From positions 186,001-250,000 of the forward strand of contig CANKYK010000001.1 of the NCBI GenBank assembly GCA_947488155.1: DNA of 64,000 nucleotides. Direction: 5' to 3'. This stretch comes from an uncultured Erythrobacter sp. (GTDB lineage: Bacteria > Pseudomonadota > Alphaproteobacteria > Sphingomonadales > Sphingomonadaceae). A model generated the notes under the pieces. That model saw nothing but the letters and a program-made list of their open reading frames with translations. It made no database searches and was not told the origin of the DNA. Every line of letters begins with the position of its first letter. Positions within the stretch are counted from its first letter, which is position 1. The position numbers and the translations under genes are program-made. Shown one piece after another: positions 9,358 through 18,015 of this stretch.

Positions 9358-9380
9358 TAACTCCTTGTTATAAGGAGCTA
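9358..9380 (-). promoter_or_regulatory. Hairpin sequestering the ribosome-binding site of the LysR gene
   Basis: On the minus-strand transcript TAGCTCCTT pairs with AAGGAGTTA across a five-base loop (ATAAC). This gives a nine-pair stem with one G-U. The 3' arm contains the AAGGAG ribosome-binding site of the LysR gene, three bases before its ATG at 9354. As DNA the same sequence could be a dyad operator. The structure is visible; a regulatory role is inferred. Confidence 0.5.
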
Positions 9381-9435
9381 CGCATGACCAGCAAAAAAGA
9401 TGCAAAAAATCGAACTAACTGCGAATAATTCTTAG

Positions 9436-10359
9436 CTAGCTTGTTATTTCTTCACGTATTGGGGCGTGCAGACGCAGGCGTTTGACGTGCGTTTCGTCCG
9501 CCGCTGTTACTTCAATCCGCCAGCCGCTGGGATGTTCCAGCCGCATGCCCACGGATGGCACTTGCTCTGCCAGTACAAAGGCCAGCCCGCCCAGAGTGTC
9601 GACTGATTCCTCAACCTCGGCGAGCTGAGGGTCAACCAATTCGGCCACATCATCAAGCTCCGCGCGAGCATCACAATCCCACATGCCCTCGCCAATCGCA
9701 ACGATCAGCGCCTCTGGTGTTTCATCGTGTTCGTCTTCGATGTCGCCAACAATCTCCTCGACCAAATCCTCAATCGTGATGAGGCCGTCGGTTCCGGAGA
9801 ATTCATCAAGCACAATCGCTAGATGGACGCGCCGCGCCCGCATATCGGCCAGCACATCGAGCGCACCGCGCACTTGCGGCACATAGATCGGCTGACGCAT
9901 CAAGGTCGTCCAATCCTTGGGCGGCTGCTTGCCATTGGCCAAATACGGAAAGACGTCTTTGATGTGGATCATGCCGATCACTTCATCGAGCGTGTCGCGG
10001 TAAACCGGCATGCGCGAATGCCCGTTCTCGCTGAAACTTGCGACCAGCTCTTCCCAGCTTACCGCGGCATCAACCGCAATGATCTCACCGCGCGGGACCG
10101 CAACATCATCGGCGTCATGCTCGCTGAAATGGAGTAAGTTGCGCAGCATCTGGCGCTCAACCGGCGAGAGATCGCCGTTGCTATTGCCGCTGTCCTCGCG
10201 GTCGTCATCGTGGTTCTCGTCTTCGTGCTCGTCGATCGCCTCTTCAAGCTGCTCGCGCAAAGACCGATCGCCGTCGCCGGCGCCGATGAGTTTTCGGAAA
10301 CGGGCCCACAGCCCGCTGCTACTGTCCGCGTCTCCGGCGGGGGATTGAGAATCGGGCAT
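9436..10359 (-). CDS. corC: CorC/HlyC family CBS-domain protein
   Basis: A 307-residue cytosolic protein. It has an acidic N-terminal stretch (EDENHDDDREDS), the core RGEIIAVDA entry into a tandem CBS pair, the DEFSGTDGLITIEDLVEEIVGDIEDE signature, and a C-terminal CorC_HlyC (transporter-associated) domain. No DUF21 membrane domain is present, so it is the short CorC type. It is linked by the literature to magnesium/cobalt efflux or to helping membrane CNNM proteins. It follows ybeY with a 32-base gap in the conserved phoH-ybeY-corC order. Confidence 0.88.
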   Translation of the reverse strand: MPDSQSPAGDADSSSGLWARFRKLIGAGDGDRSLREQLEEAIDEHEDENHDDDREDSGNSNGDLSPVERQMLRNLLHFSEHDADDVAVPRGEIIAVDAAVSWEELVASFSENGHSRMPVYRDTLDEVIGMIHIKDVFPYLANGKQPPKDWTTLMRQPIYVPQVRGALDVLADMRARRVHLAIVLDEFSGTDGLITIEDLVEEIVGDIEDEHDETPEALIVAIGEGMWDCDARAELDDVAELVDPQLAEVEESVDTLGGLAFVLAEQVPSVGMRLEHPSGWRIEVTAADETHVKRLRLHAPIREEITS

Positions 10360-10391
10360 TGTCAGTTTTGGGCCCTTCGCGGGAATGCTCC

Positions 10392-10880
10392 TTAAGTGCT
10401 GGGCGTAGCATATGGGTCTGCGATACCCATTTTTGCAAGGATTGCAATTTCCAGAGCCTCCATTGCGTCGGCATCTTCATCGGATGTTTCATGGTCATAT
10501 CCCGCCAGATGCAGCAGGCCGTGGGTGATCAGATGCGCTGTGTGATGCTCCACGCTGATGCCTTTGTCCGCCGCTTCGCGCACGCAGGTCTCATGCGCCA
10601 AGGCAAGATCGCCCATCATTTCTGGCGGGCCTTCGGAGGGAAGCGCCAGCAGTTCATCCCGCGCCAGCATGGGGAAACTCAGCACATTGGTTGGCTTGTC
10701 CCGATCTCGCCATTCGCGATTAAGCGCGTGGACCTCCGCATCATTGGTGAACAGCAGGCTGACGGTGAGACGCGGATTGGCGAGCTCTTCGGTCAGACCA
10801 AGAACCGCTTCCGCCACACGCTCAGCAAGTGCCTCCCACTCGCCAGCAGGCCAATCTTCAATGTCGATGTCGAGTTGCAC
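10392..10880 (-). CDS. ybeY: Endoribonuclease YbeY (rRNA maturation factor)
   Basis: A 162-residue metal-dependent endoribonuclease needed for 16S rRNA 3' maturation and ribosome quality control. The zinc site HGLLHLAGYDHE (H-x3-H-x5-H) is intact near the C-terminus. I prefer the GTG at 10880, which overlaps the stop of the small upstream ORF (TAGTG) and has GGGAG about 11 bases upstream. An ATG at 10904 would add eight residues. The overlap suggests translational coupling in the phoH operon. Confidence 0.92.
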   Translation of the reverse strand: MQLDIDIEDWPAGEWEALAERVAEAVLGLTEELANPRLTVSLLFTNDAEVHALNREWRDRDKPTNVLSFPMLARDELLALPSEGPPEMMGDLALAHETCVREAADKGISVEHHTAHLITHGLLHLAGYDHETSDEDADAMEALEIAILAKMGIADPYATPST

Positions 10881-11107
10881 TAGTGAAACTGCTCCCGCAA
10901 CCAATCGATCCGCAATCGAGCCTCAGCTTCTGCTGTTGAAGCGCTATCATAGACGCCACAGTCTGGACCTTCAGGGCCCCAATCGTCTTTCGAACTATCG
11001 AACCATTGATGGCGAAATGTGAACATCTGATCAGGCCGGCGACAAATTACCACTCTTTCAGTGTTATCTCTGTTTGTCAGATGCTTAAGTGAATCGCGAT
11101 CAGTCAC
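10880..11107 (-). CDS. Hypothetical protein, small ORF between phoH and ybeY
   Basis: A 75-residue frame I do not recognise. It begins at a GTG three bases after the phoH stop and ends exactly at the ybeY GTG start, so its ends are set by its neighbours. AAGGGTGATGG before the GTG is a plausible ribosome-binding site. The product is charged and rich in Arg, Asp and Trp, with no membrane segment, signal or metal motif. The tight fit argues that it is translated. The phoH-ybeY-corC order normally has no gene here. Confidence 0.6.
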   Translation of the reverse strand: MTDRDSLKHLTNRDNTERVVICRRPDQMFTFRHQWFDSSKDDWGPEGPDCGVYDSASTAEAEARLRIDWLREQFH

Positions 11108-11110
11108 CCA

Positions 11111-12148
11111 TCACCCTTCATAGGCCTCAACGATGCGGCCAACGATCGGGTGACGCACCACGTCCGCCGCGGTGAAGCGAGTGACGGCAATGCCGTCCAC
11201 CCCCTCCAACCGGTCAACCGCATCGGCCAGGCCGGACATGCGGTCACCGCCGGGAATATCTACCTGGCGCGGATCGCCGCAGATCACCATCCGGCTGTTC
11301 TGGCCGAAACGGGTGAGGAACATCTTCATCTGCTCGCGCGTCGTGTTTTGCGCCTCGTCCAGGATCACAAATGCATCGGCCAAAGTCCGCCCGCGCATGA
11401 AGGCAATCGGCGCAATCTCAATCTCTCCGCTGGCGATCCGGCGCTCCACCTGTTCCGGCGGCATGCAATCATACAGCGCATCGTAAATCGGGCGCAGATA
11501 GGGATCGACCTTCTCCTTCATATCGCCGGGCAGAAAGCCGAGCTTTTCGCCCGCCTCGACCGCTGGCCGCGACAGGATCAGGCGCTGAACGCTGCCAGAG
11601 ATCAGTTGGCTGACGGCCTGCGCCACCGCAAGATAGGTCTTGCCCGTGCCTGCCGGGCCGAGAGCAAAGATCAACTCATCACGCGACAACTGCTTCATAT
11701 AGGGGATCTGATTGGCCGAGCGCGGCACGATAGTCTTACGCCGGGTGCGGATCATGATCGGCGTATTCTTCTCTTCGCCTGAGATAATCCCCTCCAGCGT
11801 GGGTTCGTGCGACATGGCGATCAGCGATTCAATCGCGCCCGCATCCAGCTCCTGTCCCTGAGCCAACCGATCATACATCGTGGTCAGCGTCTCTCGCGCC
11901 CGCGCCACATTGTCCTCTGGCCCCTCTATCAGCACCTTATCGCCGCGCGCATGGATCATCACGCTCAACCGATTTTCGACCTGCACCAAATTGGCGTCAA
12001 ATTGTCCAAACAATGGGCCGAGCAGCGACTGATTTTCGAAGCTCAATTCAGCCTTTGCGCCGTGGGCCTCAGCCGCCACTGCATCATCAGCATTGATGGA
12101 ACCGGGCAATGCAGCCGGATCGATTGTATCAGAAGGTCTGCGGCCCAT
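11111..12148 (-). CDS. PhoH-like ATPase (PhoL)
   Basis: A 345-residue P-loop ATPase of the PhoH/PhoL family. It has an N-terminal KH-like region (about residues 40-110), Walker A GPAGTGKT and Walker B FVILDEAQN in the helicase-like core. PhoH-family proteins are linked to RNA metabolism with YbeY, which is encoded in the same operon. Start 12148 (MGRRPSDTIDP) is chosen because AAAGGATC precedes the ATG at good spacing; the open frame extends further upstream without a better site. Confidence 0.88.
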   Translation of the reverse strand: MGRRPSDTIDPAALPGSINADDAVAAEAHGAKAELSFENQSLLGPLFGQFDANLVQVENRLSVMIHARGDKVLIEGPEDNVARARETLTTMYDRLAQGQELDAGAIESLIAMSHEPTLEGIISGEEKNTPIMIRTRRKTIVPRSANQIPYMKQLSRDELIFALGPAGTGKTYLAVAQAVSQLISGSVQRLILSRPAVEAGEKLGFLPGDMKEKVDPYLRPIYDALYDCMPPEQVERRIASGEIEIAPIAFMRGRTLADAFVILDEAQNTTREQMKMFLTRFGQNSRMVICGDPRQVDIPGGDRMSGLADAVDRLEGVDGIAVTRFTAADVVRHPIVGRIVEAYEG

Positions 12149-12288
12149 AGGATCCTTTATCTGTGCCAATTGCCTGAGTCGTGAAGGTAAGCCGGATGCG
12201 CGCGATGGCAAGCGCGCTCACCACAACCAATGGGGAAAGTCGCACAAGTGCAACACAACGGCTAGCGTCCCGTATGCGCGGTAATGCG

Positions 12289-13620
12289 CTATCCCGTGAC
12301 CAGCTCGCCGCGCAGTGAGCTAGGTCGGCCTTCGACGATATGCGTGCGCACCATGTCGCCGATCTGCACATCGCCTTCAAACCACACGCTTTGCAGCCAC
12401 GGCGATTTGCCAAGCCATTGGCCTGGCAGTTTGCCTTTTCGCTCGACGAGGACATCGCAAGTCTTGCCTGCGCTCGCGGCGTTGAAGGCCATTTGATCGC
12501 GGCTGAGCGCATCTTGGAGGCGGGCGAGCCGCTCTTCCATCACTTCTTTCGCGATCTGATTGTCCATGGTCGCAGCCGGTGTTCCGGGCCGCGGCGAATA
12601 TTTGAAGCTGTAAGCCTGCGCATAGCGGACTTCGTCGACCAGCTTTAGCGTGTCTTCAAACTCGGCATCGGTTTCGCCGGGGAAGCCAACGATAAAATCG
12701 CCTGACAGAGCGATGTCTGGGCGCACTTTACGGAACCGCTCCAACAGTTTGAGATAGCTCTCTGCCGTGTGCGAACGGTTCATCGCCTTCAGCACCCTAT
12801 CATTGCCCGATTGCACGGGCAGATGCAGATAGGGCATCAGCTTTTCGACTTCACCATGCGCCTCAATCAGCGCATCATCCATATCGTTGGGGTGCGATGT
12901 GGTGTAGCGAATGCGTTCCAACCCATCGATCCGGGCAATCTCATGGATCAACCCGGCAAGGCCGACCGCCCTGCCCGCATCATCCTCACCGCTCCAAGCG
13001 TTCACATTCTGCCCCAGCAGCGTGATCTCGCGCGCACCGGCATCTACCAGCTTGCGCGCTTCCTCAGTTAAATCGCTGAACGGGCGTGAAATTTCCGCGC
13101 CCCGCGTATAAGGGACCACACAATAGGTGCAGAACTTATCACAGCCTTCCTGCACCGTCAGAAACGCATTGGGCGCGGTTCGCCGCCGCTTTGGCAGAGC
13201 GCCAAATTTCGCAATCGCGGGCATATCGGTGTCGGTCGCGCGTTCGCCCTTAACGGCCTTGTCCAGCATATCTGGCAGGCGGTGATAGGCCTGCGGGCCA
13301 ACCACCATGGACACCGCCGGAGCGCGCGCCATGATCTCTTCGCCCTCTGCCTGAGCGACGCAGCCAGCCACCGCGATCATCGGAGCTTTCTTCTGCGTCT
13401 TGCCCTTGGTCAGGCGGCCAATATCGGAATAGATCTTCTCCGCCGCTTTCTCGCGAATATGGCAGGTGTTGAGCACGACCAGATCAGCGTCCTCGCCCTC
13501 TGGCGCAGGGGTGATGCCCTGCTCGCTCAGCAATTCGCCCATCCGATCGCCATCATAGACGTTCATCTGGCAGCCGAAGTTTTTGACGCGGTACGTTTTA
13601 GGAGGGTTGGTCGGTTTCAT
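12289..13620 (-). CDS. miaB: tRNA-2-methylthio-N6-dimethylallyladenosine synthase MiaB
   Basis: A 443-residue radical-SAM methylthiotransferase that converts i6A37 to ms2i6A37 in tRNA. The N-terminal MTTase domain has cluster cysteines at 17, 53 and 87 (NFGCQMN, NTCHIRE, AGCVAQ). The radical-SAM triad is Cys160, Cys164 and Cys167 (CDKFCTYC). A TRAM domain closes the protein (about residues 375-440). It is upstream of phoH on the same strand with about 140 bases between them, matching the common miaB-phoH-ybeY order. Confidence 0.95.
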   Translation of the reverse strand: MKPTNPPKTYRVKNFGCQMNVYDGDRMGELLSEQGITPAPEGEDADLVVLNTCHIREKAAEKIYSDIGRLTKGKTQKKAPMIAVAGCVAQAEGEEIMARAPAVSMVVGPQAYHRLPDMLDKAVKGERATDTDMPAIAKFGALPKRRRTAPNAFLTVQEGCDKFCTYCVVPYTRGAEISRPFSDLTEEARKLVDAGAREITLLGQNVNAWSGEDDAGRAVGLAGLIHEIARIDGLERIRYTTSHPNDMDDALIEAHGEVEKLMPYLHLPVQSGNDRVLKAMNRSHTAESYLKLLERFRKVRPDIALSGDFIVGFPGETDAEFEDTLKLVDEVRYAQAYSFKYSPRPGTPAATMDNQIAKEVMEERLARLQDALSRDQMAFNAASAGKTCDVLVERKGKLPGQWLGKSPWLQSVWFEGDVQIGDMVRTHIVEGRPSSLRGELVTG

Positions 13621-13660
13621 GATTGGCCGCGCGTCTAGCGGGAATACGCCCCGCGTTCAA

Positions 13661-14602
13661 TCACTCGTCGTCGGCATCCTCTTTACGGCGGGCAATATGC
13701 ACGCACGGCTCAGTTTGCGCGGTGCCTGGGCCAGGGTGCTCTTTGCCATCTTCCCCGCATTCAACCGCCGGTTTGCGAACCTCATTCGCCCTTACAACGC
13801 TCAGAGCATCCTTGCTTTCATAAGCAGCGATCCAAGTGATGCAGTCGGCCAGCGGGCGGACTTTGTGCTTGGTAAAGCGTCCGGCTTGCGGCCAGCAATT
13901 GATCACAAACAAGTCAGAGGCAGGCGCAGCGCGGAATTTGCGCAGACTTCTGAGCGCCTCACCGCGCTCATTGATCACCGTGCGATTGCTATCATTGGTC
14001 ATCGACTTGCCCCGGTAAAATGGCGAGACGTTGAACATCCACGCCTTAACATCCGCGTGGCGAATCGAGATTTCTGCTGCCAAAGCTCCGCCGAGCGAAT
14101 GGCCCGTGGCGATCCATTCAGCATCTTCGGAAAACCGCGCTCGCTCAAGATCAAAATACTTGTGCGCCAGCTCTAGCTGATCGTCGCGCACTGTGCCGTA
14201 GAAAATATCTGCTAGGCCATCAAAGTCAGTGCCGCGAAACGCCATGATATAGGCATCAGGCTGGCGTCCACCAGCATCGCCTTCTGCGCTGCTCAGGGGC
14301 TGCTTAAACTGACCAAAAATCTGATAATCAAACCCAGTATCGCCGTCGTCTTCTTCGACAGGCAATCGCTCGAGACGAACCAGTGAACCGCCCAATGTGG
14401 AAAACGTGTCATCGTCTCCCTCATAGGCATTGGTCGCGGCCAAAGCGTAAGGGTAGCTGACCTCCGCTGCTTCGCGCACAAAGCCGCACCATCCGCCCGG
14501 ATCCATCCGACACGGGCTGCGCGATTGCGTGATGTTAGGATAGGTGACGCAGCCGCTCAGACTGAGCAGCAACAGTGCCAGTGCTCCACGGCGTAGCGTC
14601 AC
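13661..14602 (-). CDS. Lipase class 3 family lipoprotein
   Basis: A 313-residue alpha/beta hydrolase. A lipoprotein signal peptide (LALLLLSLSGC, lipidated Cys18) is followed by the lipase-3 domain with nucleophile elbow GHSLGGA (Ser169) and the FRGTDFDG segment typical of class 3 lipases. It is expected to be membrane-anchored on the periplasmic side. The GTG at 14602 is chosen because AGGAGATCA lies immediately upstream and gives a clean lipobox. It follows the cyclophilin gene by 22 bases and is probably co-transcribed with it. The substrate is unknown. Confidence 0.8.
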   Translation of the reverse strand: MTLRRGALALLLLSLSGCVTYPNITQSRSPCRMDPGGWCGFVREAAEVSYPYALAATNAYEGDDDTFSTLGGSLVRLERLPVEEDDGDTGFDYQIFGQFKQPLSSAEGDAGGRQPDAYIMAFRGTDFDGLADIFYGTVRDDQLELAHKYFDLERARFSEDAEWIATGHSLGGALAAEISIRHADVKAWMFNVSPFYRGKSMTNDSNRTVINERGEALRSLRKFRAAPASDLFVINCWPQAGRFTKHKVRPLADCITWIAAYESKDALSVVRANEVRKPAVECGEDGKEHPGPGTAQTEPCVHIARRKEDADDE

Positions 14603-14624
14603 CTGATCTCCTGTCTCGTGCTGG

Positions 14625-15086
14625 TTAAGCGACGGTCGCTTTGACGATCTTACCTGGGCTCGCAGGCGGCTCACCCTTTGGCAGGGCGTCGACGAAGTCC
14701 ATACCTTCAGTCACTTGGCCCCAGACGGTGTATTGCCCGTCGAGGAATTCGGTGTCGCCGAAGCAGATGAAGAACTGGCTGTTCGCACTGTCTGGCATTT
14801 GCGAGCGCGCCATTGAGCAAGTGCCGCGAACGTGCGGTTCTGAGTTGAACTCTGCCTTCAGGTCAGGCTTGTCGCTGCCGCCCATGCCGGTGCCGGTTGG
14901 GTCGCCGCCTTGTGCCATAAAGCCATCAATCACGCGGTGGAAAATGACGCCGTCGTAAAAGCCTTCCGCCGCCAGTTCAGAAATGCGCTCAACGTGGCCA
15001 GGTGCCAGGTCTGCGCGCAGTTTGATGACGACATCGCCGGTTTTGCCATCGCCGCAGTCCAGAGTGAATGTGAGTGTTTCGGCCAT
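14625..15086 (-). CDS. ppiB: Peptidyl-prolyl cis-trans isomerase, cyclophilin type
   Basis: A 153-residue single-domain cyclophilin with the FYDGVIFHRVIDGFMAQGGDPTG signature, the SANSQFFI segment and the GQVTEGMD loop. No signal peptide is present, so it is the cytosolic PpiB type that speeds prolyl isomerisation during folding. CAGGAGACAC precedes the ATG at good spacing. The lipase lipoprotein gene follows it. Confidence 0.93.
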   Translation of the reverse strand: MAETLTFTLDCGDGKTGDVVIKLRADLAPGHVERISELAAEGFYDGVIFHRVIDGFMAQGGDPTGTGMGGSDKPDLKAEFNSEPHVRGTCSMARSQMPDSANSQFFICFGDTEFLDGQYTVWGQVTEGMDFVDALPKGEPPASPGKIVKATVA

Positions 15087-15217
15087 GTAAAGTGTCTCCT
15101 GATGAATTTGGCCCTCGCTATACGCATATCTGAAACCGAGTCACCCCCCAGCATAGCGGTGGGCCAACCGCCCCTACACGCTTGCTTTTGAAGCAGCGCA
15201 GCCTAGACCTTGCGCCA

Positions 15218-16681
15218 ATGTCTGATGATCCCCGCCTTGATGAAGACCTGTTGGTCGCTGATCTGCCGCAAGATGGCGGCGATGATGGCGCGCGCCCGGA
15301 CGACCGGATCGATGATGAGCGGCACGATGAAGAAAACCGGCTGAAGCCGCGCTTCGTCCGCTCTGTGCGGCAAGCGTTTGAAAGCGGAGACAACACCGCT
15401 CTACACGAACTGGTCGAGCCGCTTCATCCAGCTGACGTCGCCGACCTGCTCGAACTATTCGATTCTGACGAGCGGCAGGGCCTGGCCGGCGCGATGAGCG
15501 ATCTGATGTCGAGCGAGGTCGTCGCCGAGCTCAACGATCACGTCCGCGAAGACATGATGGAGGCGCTCGAGCCGGAAGCGGTTGCGAGCATTGCGGAGCA
15601 GCTTGAAACCGATGATGCGGTTCAGCTGCTGGAAGATTTGGACGAGGACGACCAGCGCGCCATTATCGCTGAGCTGGAGCCGGAGACGCAGGCCGCCGTT
15701 ACCAGCGCGCTGTCCTATCCTGAGGAGACCGCCGGCCGCCTGATGAACCGTCATTTCATGGCGGTCCCAGAGCATATGACGGTCGGCGATCTGATTGATT
15801 TTCTGCGTAAAAATGGCGATCTGGAGCATGATTTCTGGGAGGTGTTCGTTGTCGATCAGCGCCATCATCCCGTGGGCACCTGCGCGCTTAACTGGATCCT
15901 GACGACTCCGCGCAATATCAAACTGACCGATCTGATGAAACGCGACCAGACCCTGATCCCGGTAACGACGGATCAGGAAGAGGTCGCTTTGATGTTTCAG
16001 AAATACGCCCTGATTTCCGCCGCTGTTGTCGATGAAAGCGGACGTCTGGTCGGCCAGGTGACGGTGGATGACATCGTCCACATTATCTCTGAAGAAGCGG
16101 GCGAAGACGCTCTGCTGCTCTCCGGCGCGGGCGATGGCGACATTAACGAACCGATCAGAGAGGCCTATTCCAGCCGCGTACGCTGGTTGGTCGCAAACCT
16201 CGGCACGGCGATTGTCGCGAGCGCGATCATTGCATTCTTTGGCGCGGCGATCGAGAAACTCGTCGCCCTGGCCGTGTTGATGCCGATCGTGGCAAGCATT
16301 GGCGGCAATGCGGGCACGCAGACTATGGCCGTGGCCGTGCGCGCGATTGCGACCAATCAGCTAACCCGAGCAAACACCTGGCGAACGGTGTGGCGCGAGG
16401 TCCGGGTGGCGATCCTCAACGGCGCGACAATCGCCGTGCTGATCGGAATTGCCGCTGCCTTCCTGTTCAGCCCGATGATGGGCGCGGTGATCGCCGCAGC
16501 CATGATCATCAATATCGTGGTCGCGGGTCTAGCCGGTGTGCTTGTACCAGTGATTTTCGAACGGCTTGATCAGGATCCTGCGGTCGCGAGCAGTGTGTTC
16601 GTGACCATGATTACGGATTCAATGGGCTTTTTGGCGTTCCTCGGCCTCGCAGTTGTTAGTGGACTGGTGCCAGCCGCTTGA
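15218..16681 (+). CDS. mgtE: Magnesium transporter MgtE
   Basis: A protein of about 487 residues with the MgtE order: N-terminal MgtE_N helical domain (HPADVADLLELF), a tandem CBS pair (about residues 190-320), then five membrane segments (from about residue 330). These carry the pore region near IVASIGGNAGTQTMAVAVRA. It forms a Mg2+-gated magnesium channel in the inner membrane. Start 15218 (MSDDPRLDED) is chosen over an upstream ATG at 15182. No magnesium riboswitch could be recognised in the short leader. Confidence 0.92.
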   Translation: MSDDPRLDEDLLVADLPQDGGDDGARPDDRIDDERHDEENRLKPRFVRSVRQAFESGDNTALHELVEPLHPADVADLLELFDSDERQGLAGAMSDLMSSEVVAELNDHVREDMMEALEPEAVASIAEQLETDDAVQLLEDLDEDDQRAIIAELEPETQAAVTSALSYPEETAGRLMNRHFMAVPEHMTVGDLIDFLRKNGDLEHDFWEVFVVDQRHHPVGTCALNWILTTPRNIKLTDLMKRDQTLIPVTTDQEEVALMFQKYALISAAVVDESGRLVGQVTVDDIVHIISEEAGEDALLLSGAGDGDINEPIREAYSSRVRWLVANLGTAIVASAIIAFFGAAIEKLVALAVLMPIVASIGGNAGTQTMAVAVRAIATNQLTRANTWRTVWREVRVAILNGATIAVLIGIAAAFLFSPMMGAVIAAAMIINIVVAGLAGVLVPVIFERLDQDPAVASSVFVTMITDSMGFLAFLGLAVVSGLVPAA

Positions 16682-16712
16682 GCAATTCGCTCAGCGCCCT
16701 ATCTTAGCCTTC

Positions 16713-17108
16713 ATGCCGCTCCATATGACCAAGATCGCGTTCGGCGCGAAAAGCTGGGATGACCTCGCCGGTTGGTATGAGAATAGCCCCAATCCCAAAT
16801 TGCTGACGACAAAATATCGCCCAACTCGCCATGCGGAAATGGTGGGCGGATCACTCTTCTGGATTTTGAACCATTCGCTGGTCGCGCGCTCGCCAATCAT
16901 TTGTTTCTCTGAGACTGGTGATGGGCGCTGGCACATTGAGCTAGAGGCGAAGCTGATCCGGGTCCACCAACAGCGCAAACGCGCACATCAGGGATGGCGT
17001 TACCTCAAAGAAGAGAATGCACCCGCCGATCTGGCTGAGGGCGAAGATGCGGGCGATGTATTGCCGGGCAAGCTCGCTGGCAAGCTGGAGCGGCTGGGAC
17101 TGATTTAA
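16713..17108 (+). CDS. DUF1489 family protein
   Basis: A 131-residue protein matching the alphaproteobacterial DUF1489 family: opening MPLHMTKIAFG, then TRHAEMVGGSLFWILNH and the LIRVHQQRKRAHQGWRYL segment. The function is unknown in the family. It contains no signal peptide or membrane segment. It lies 31 bases after mgtE on the same strand and may share its transcript. The ATG at 16713 fits the family start. Confidence 0.85.
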   Translation: MPLHMTKIAFGAKSWDDLAGWYENSPNPKLLTTKYRPTRHAEMVGGSLFWILNHSLVARSPIICFSETGDGRWHIELEAKLIRVHQQRKRAHQGWRYLKEENAPADLAEGEDAGDVLPGKLAGKLERLGLI

Positions 17109-17126
17109 CGAGTCTAAACCCGGACA

Positions 17127-18002
17127 TCACCCCTTTGGCGGGCTCGGGATCAGCGCCGGCGTGTTCTTGCGATATTCCTGATAGGCTGGATCATCGCCCC
17201 AGCGCTCTTTGGCCTGCGCGTTCTGCAGGTTGATACCGCTCACCTTGGTCAGCAATAGCGTCACGAAAATTGGCGATATTACCACCAGCCAAGACCAGCC
17301 AGACAGCACCGGCAGCGCCATAATCAAGATGCCGGTCCACAAAGTGATCTCGCCGAAATAATTGGGATGGCGCGACCACTTCCACAGGCCAACATTGATG
17401 AACTTGCCCTTGTTCGCAGGGTCATTCTTAAACGCACTCTTTTGCGCATCGGCGACCGCTTCAAACGTAATGCCGAGCAGCCAAACCGCGGCGCCCAGCC
17501 AGAAGAACACGCCAATCGGCGCGCGGTCCGTTGCCGTGATCGCGACCAGAGCAGCCGACGCGGTTAGCAGAACCCACAAGCCCTGCAGCGTCCATGCGAC
17601 GAGGAAGCGCGCAGGATTGACCTTGATCTTCTCAAACCGGCTGTCGGTCCCGCCCATGGCGTGAATGCGGATGTAGAGGAAGCTGCCCAGCCGGATGCAC
17701 CAGATCGCCACCATTGCGGCAATCACAATGCTGCGCCAATCAAGCGGCCAGGCCGCCCAGCAGGCAAACGCCGTTACCGAAAGGTAAGTGACCGCGCCGA
17801 TGGTGTCGTAAAACTTGTCTGACTGCGTCGCCGCCGACGGAACGAAAACCAGCCAGTTCACCGCCATTGCAAGGATCGCGCACAGGAGAAACGCCGAATA
17901 TCCGAATATCTCGACACTATTACTGCCCGCAAAGGCAGCAAAACCAAATGCAATGACAGCCACAATGCCCGTCACCATCAGGCTCTTTGCAGATTTCCCC
18001 AC
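17127..18002 (-). CDS. DUF1295 family integral membrane protein
   Basis: A 291-residue polytopic membrane protein with about seven hydrophobic segments. The C-terminal WSRHPNYFGEITLWTG motif is the hallmark of the DUF1295/steroid 5-alpha-reductase-like superfamily, related to isoprenylcysteine methyltransferases. The reaction is not known. It is the last gene of a five-gene minus-strand run and starts 13 bases after the SDR gene. Confidence 0.85.
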   Translation of the reverse strand: MGKSAKSLMVTGIVAVIAFGFAAFAGSNSVEIFGYSAFLLCAILAMAVNWLVFVPSAATQSDKFYDTIGAVTYLSVTAFACWAAWPLDWRSIVIAAMVAIWCIRLGSFLYIRIHAMGGTDSRFEKIKVNPARFLVAWTLQGLWVLLTASAALVAITATDRAPIGVFFWLGAAVWLLGITFEAVADAQKSAFKNDPANKGKFINVGLWKWSRHPNYFGEITLWTGILIMALPVLSGWSWLVVISPIFVTLLLTKVSGINLQNAQAKERWGDDPAYQEYRKNTPALIPSPPKG

Positions 18003-18015
18003 GTCCCGGTTTCCT

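Noticed and set aside
15087..15217. Magnesium riboswitch before mgtE
   Set aside because: The gap is about 130 bases and I could not recognise M-box or ykkC-like conserved elements.
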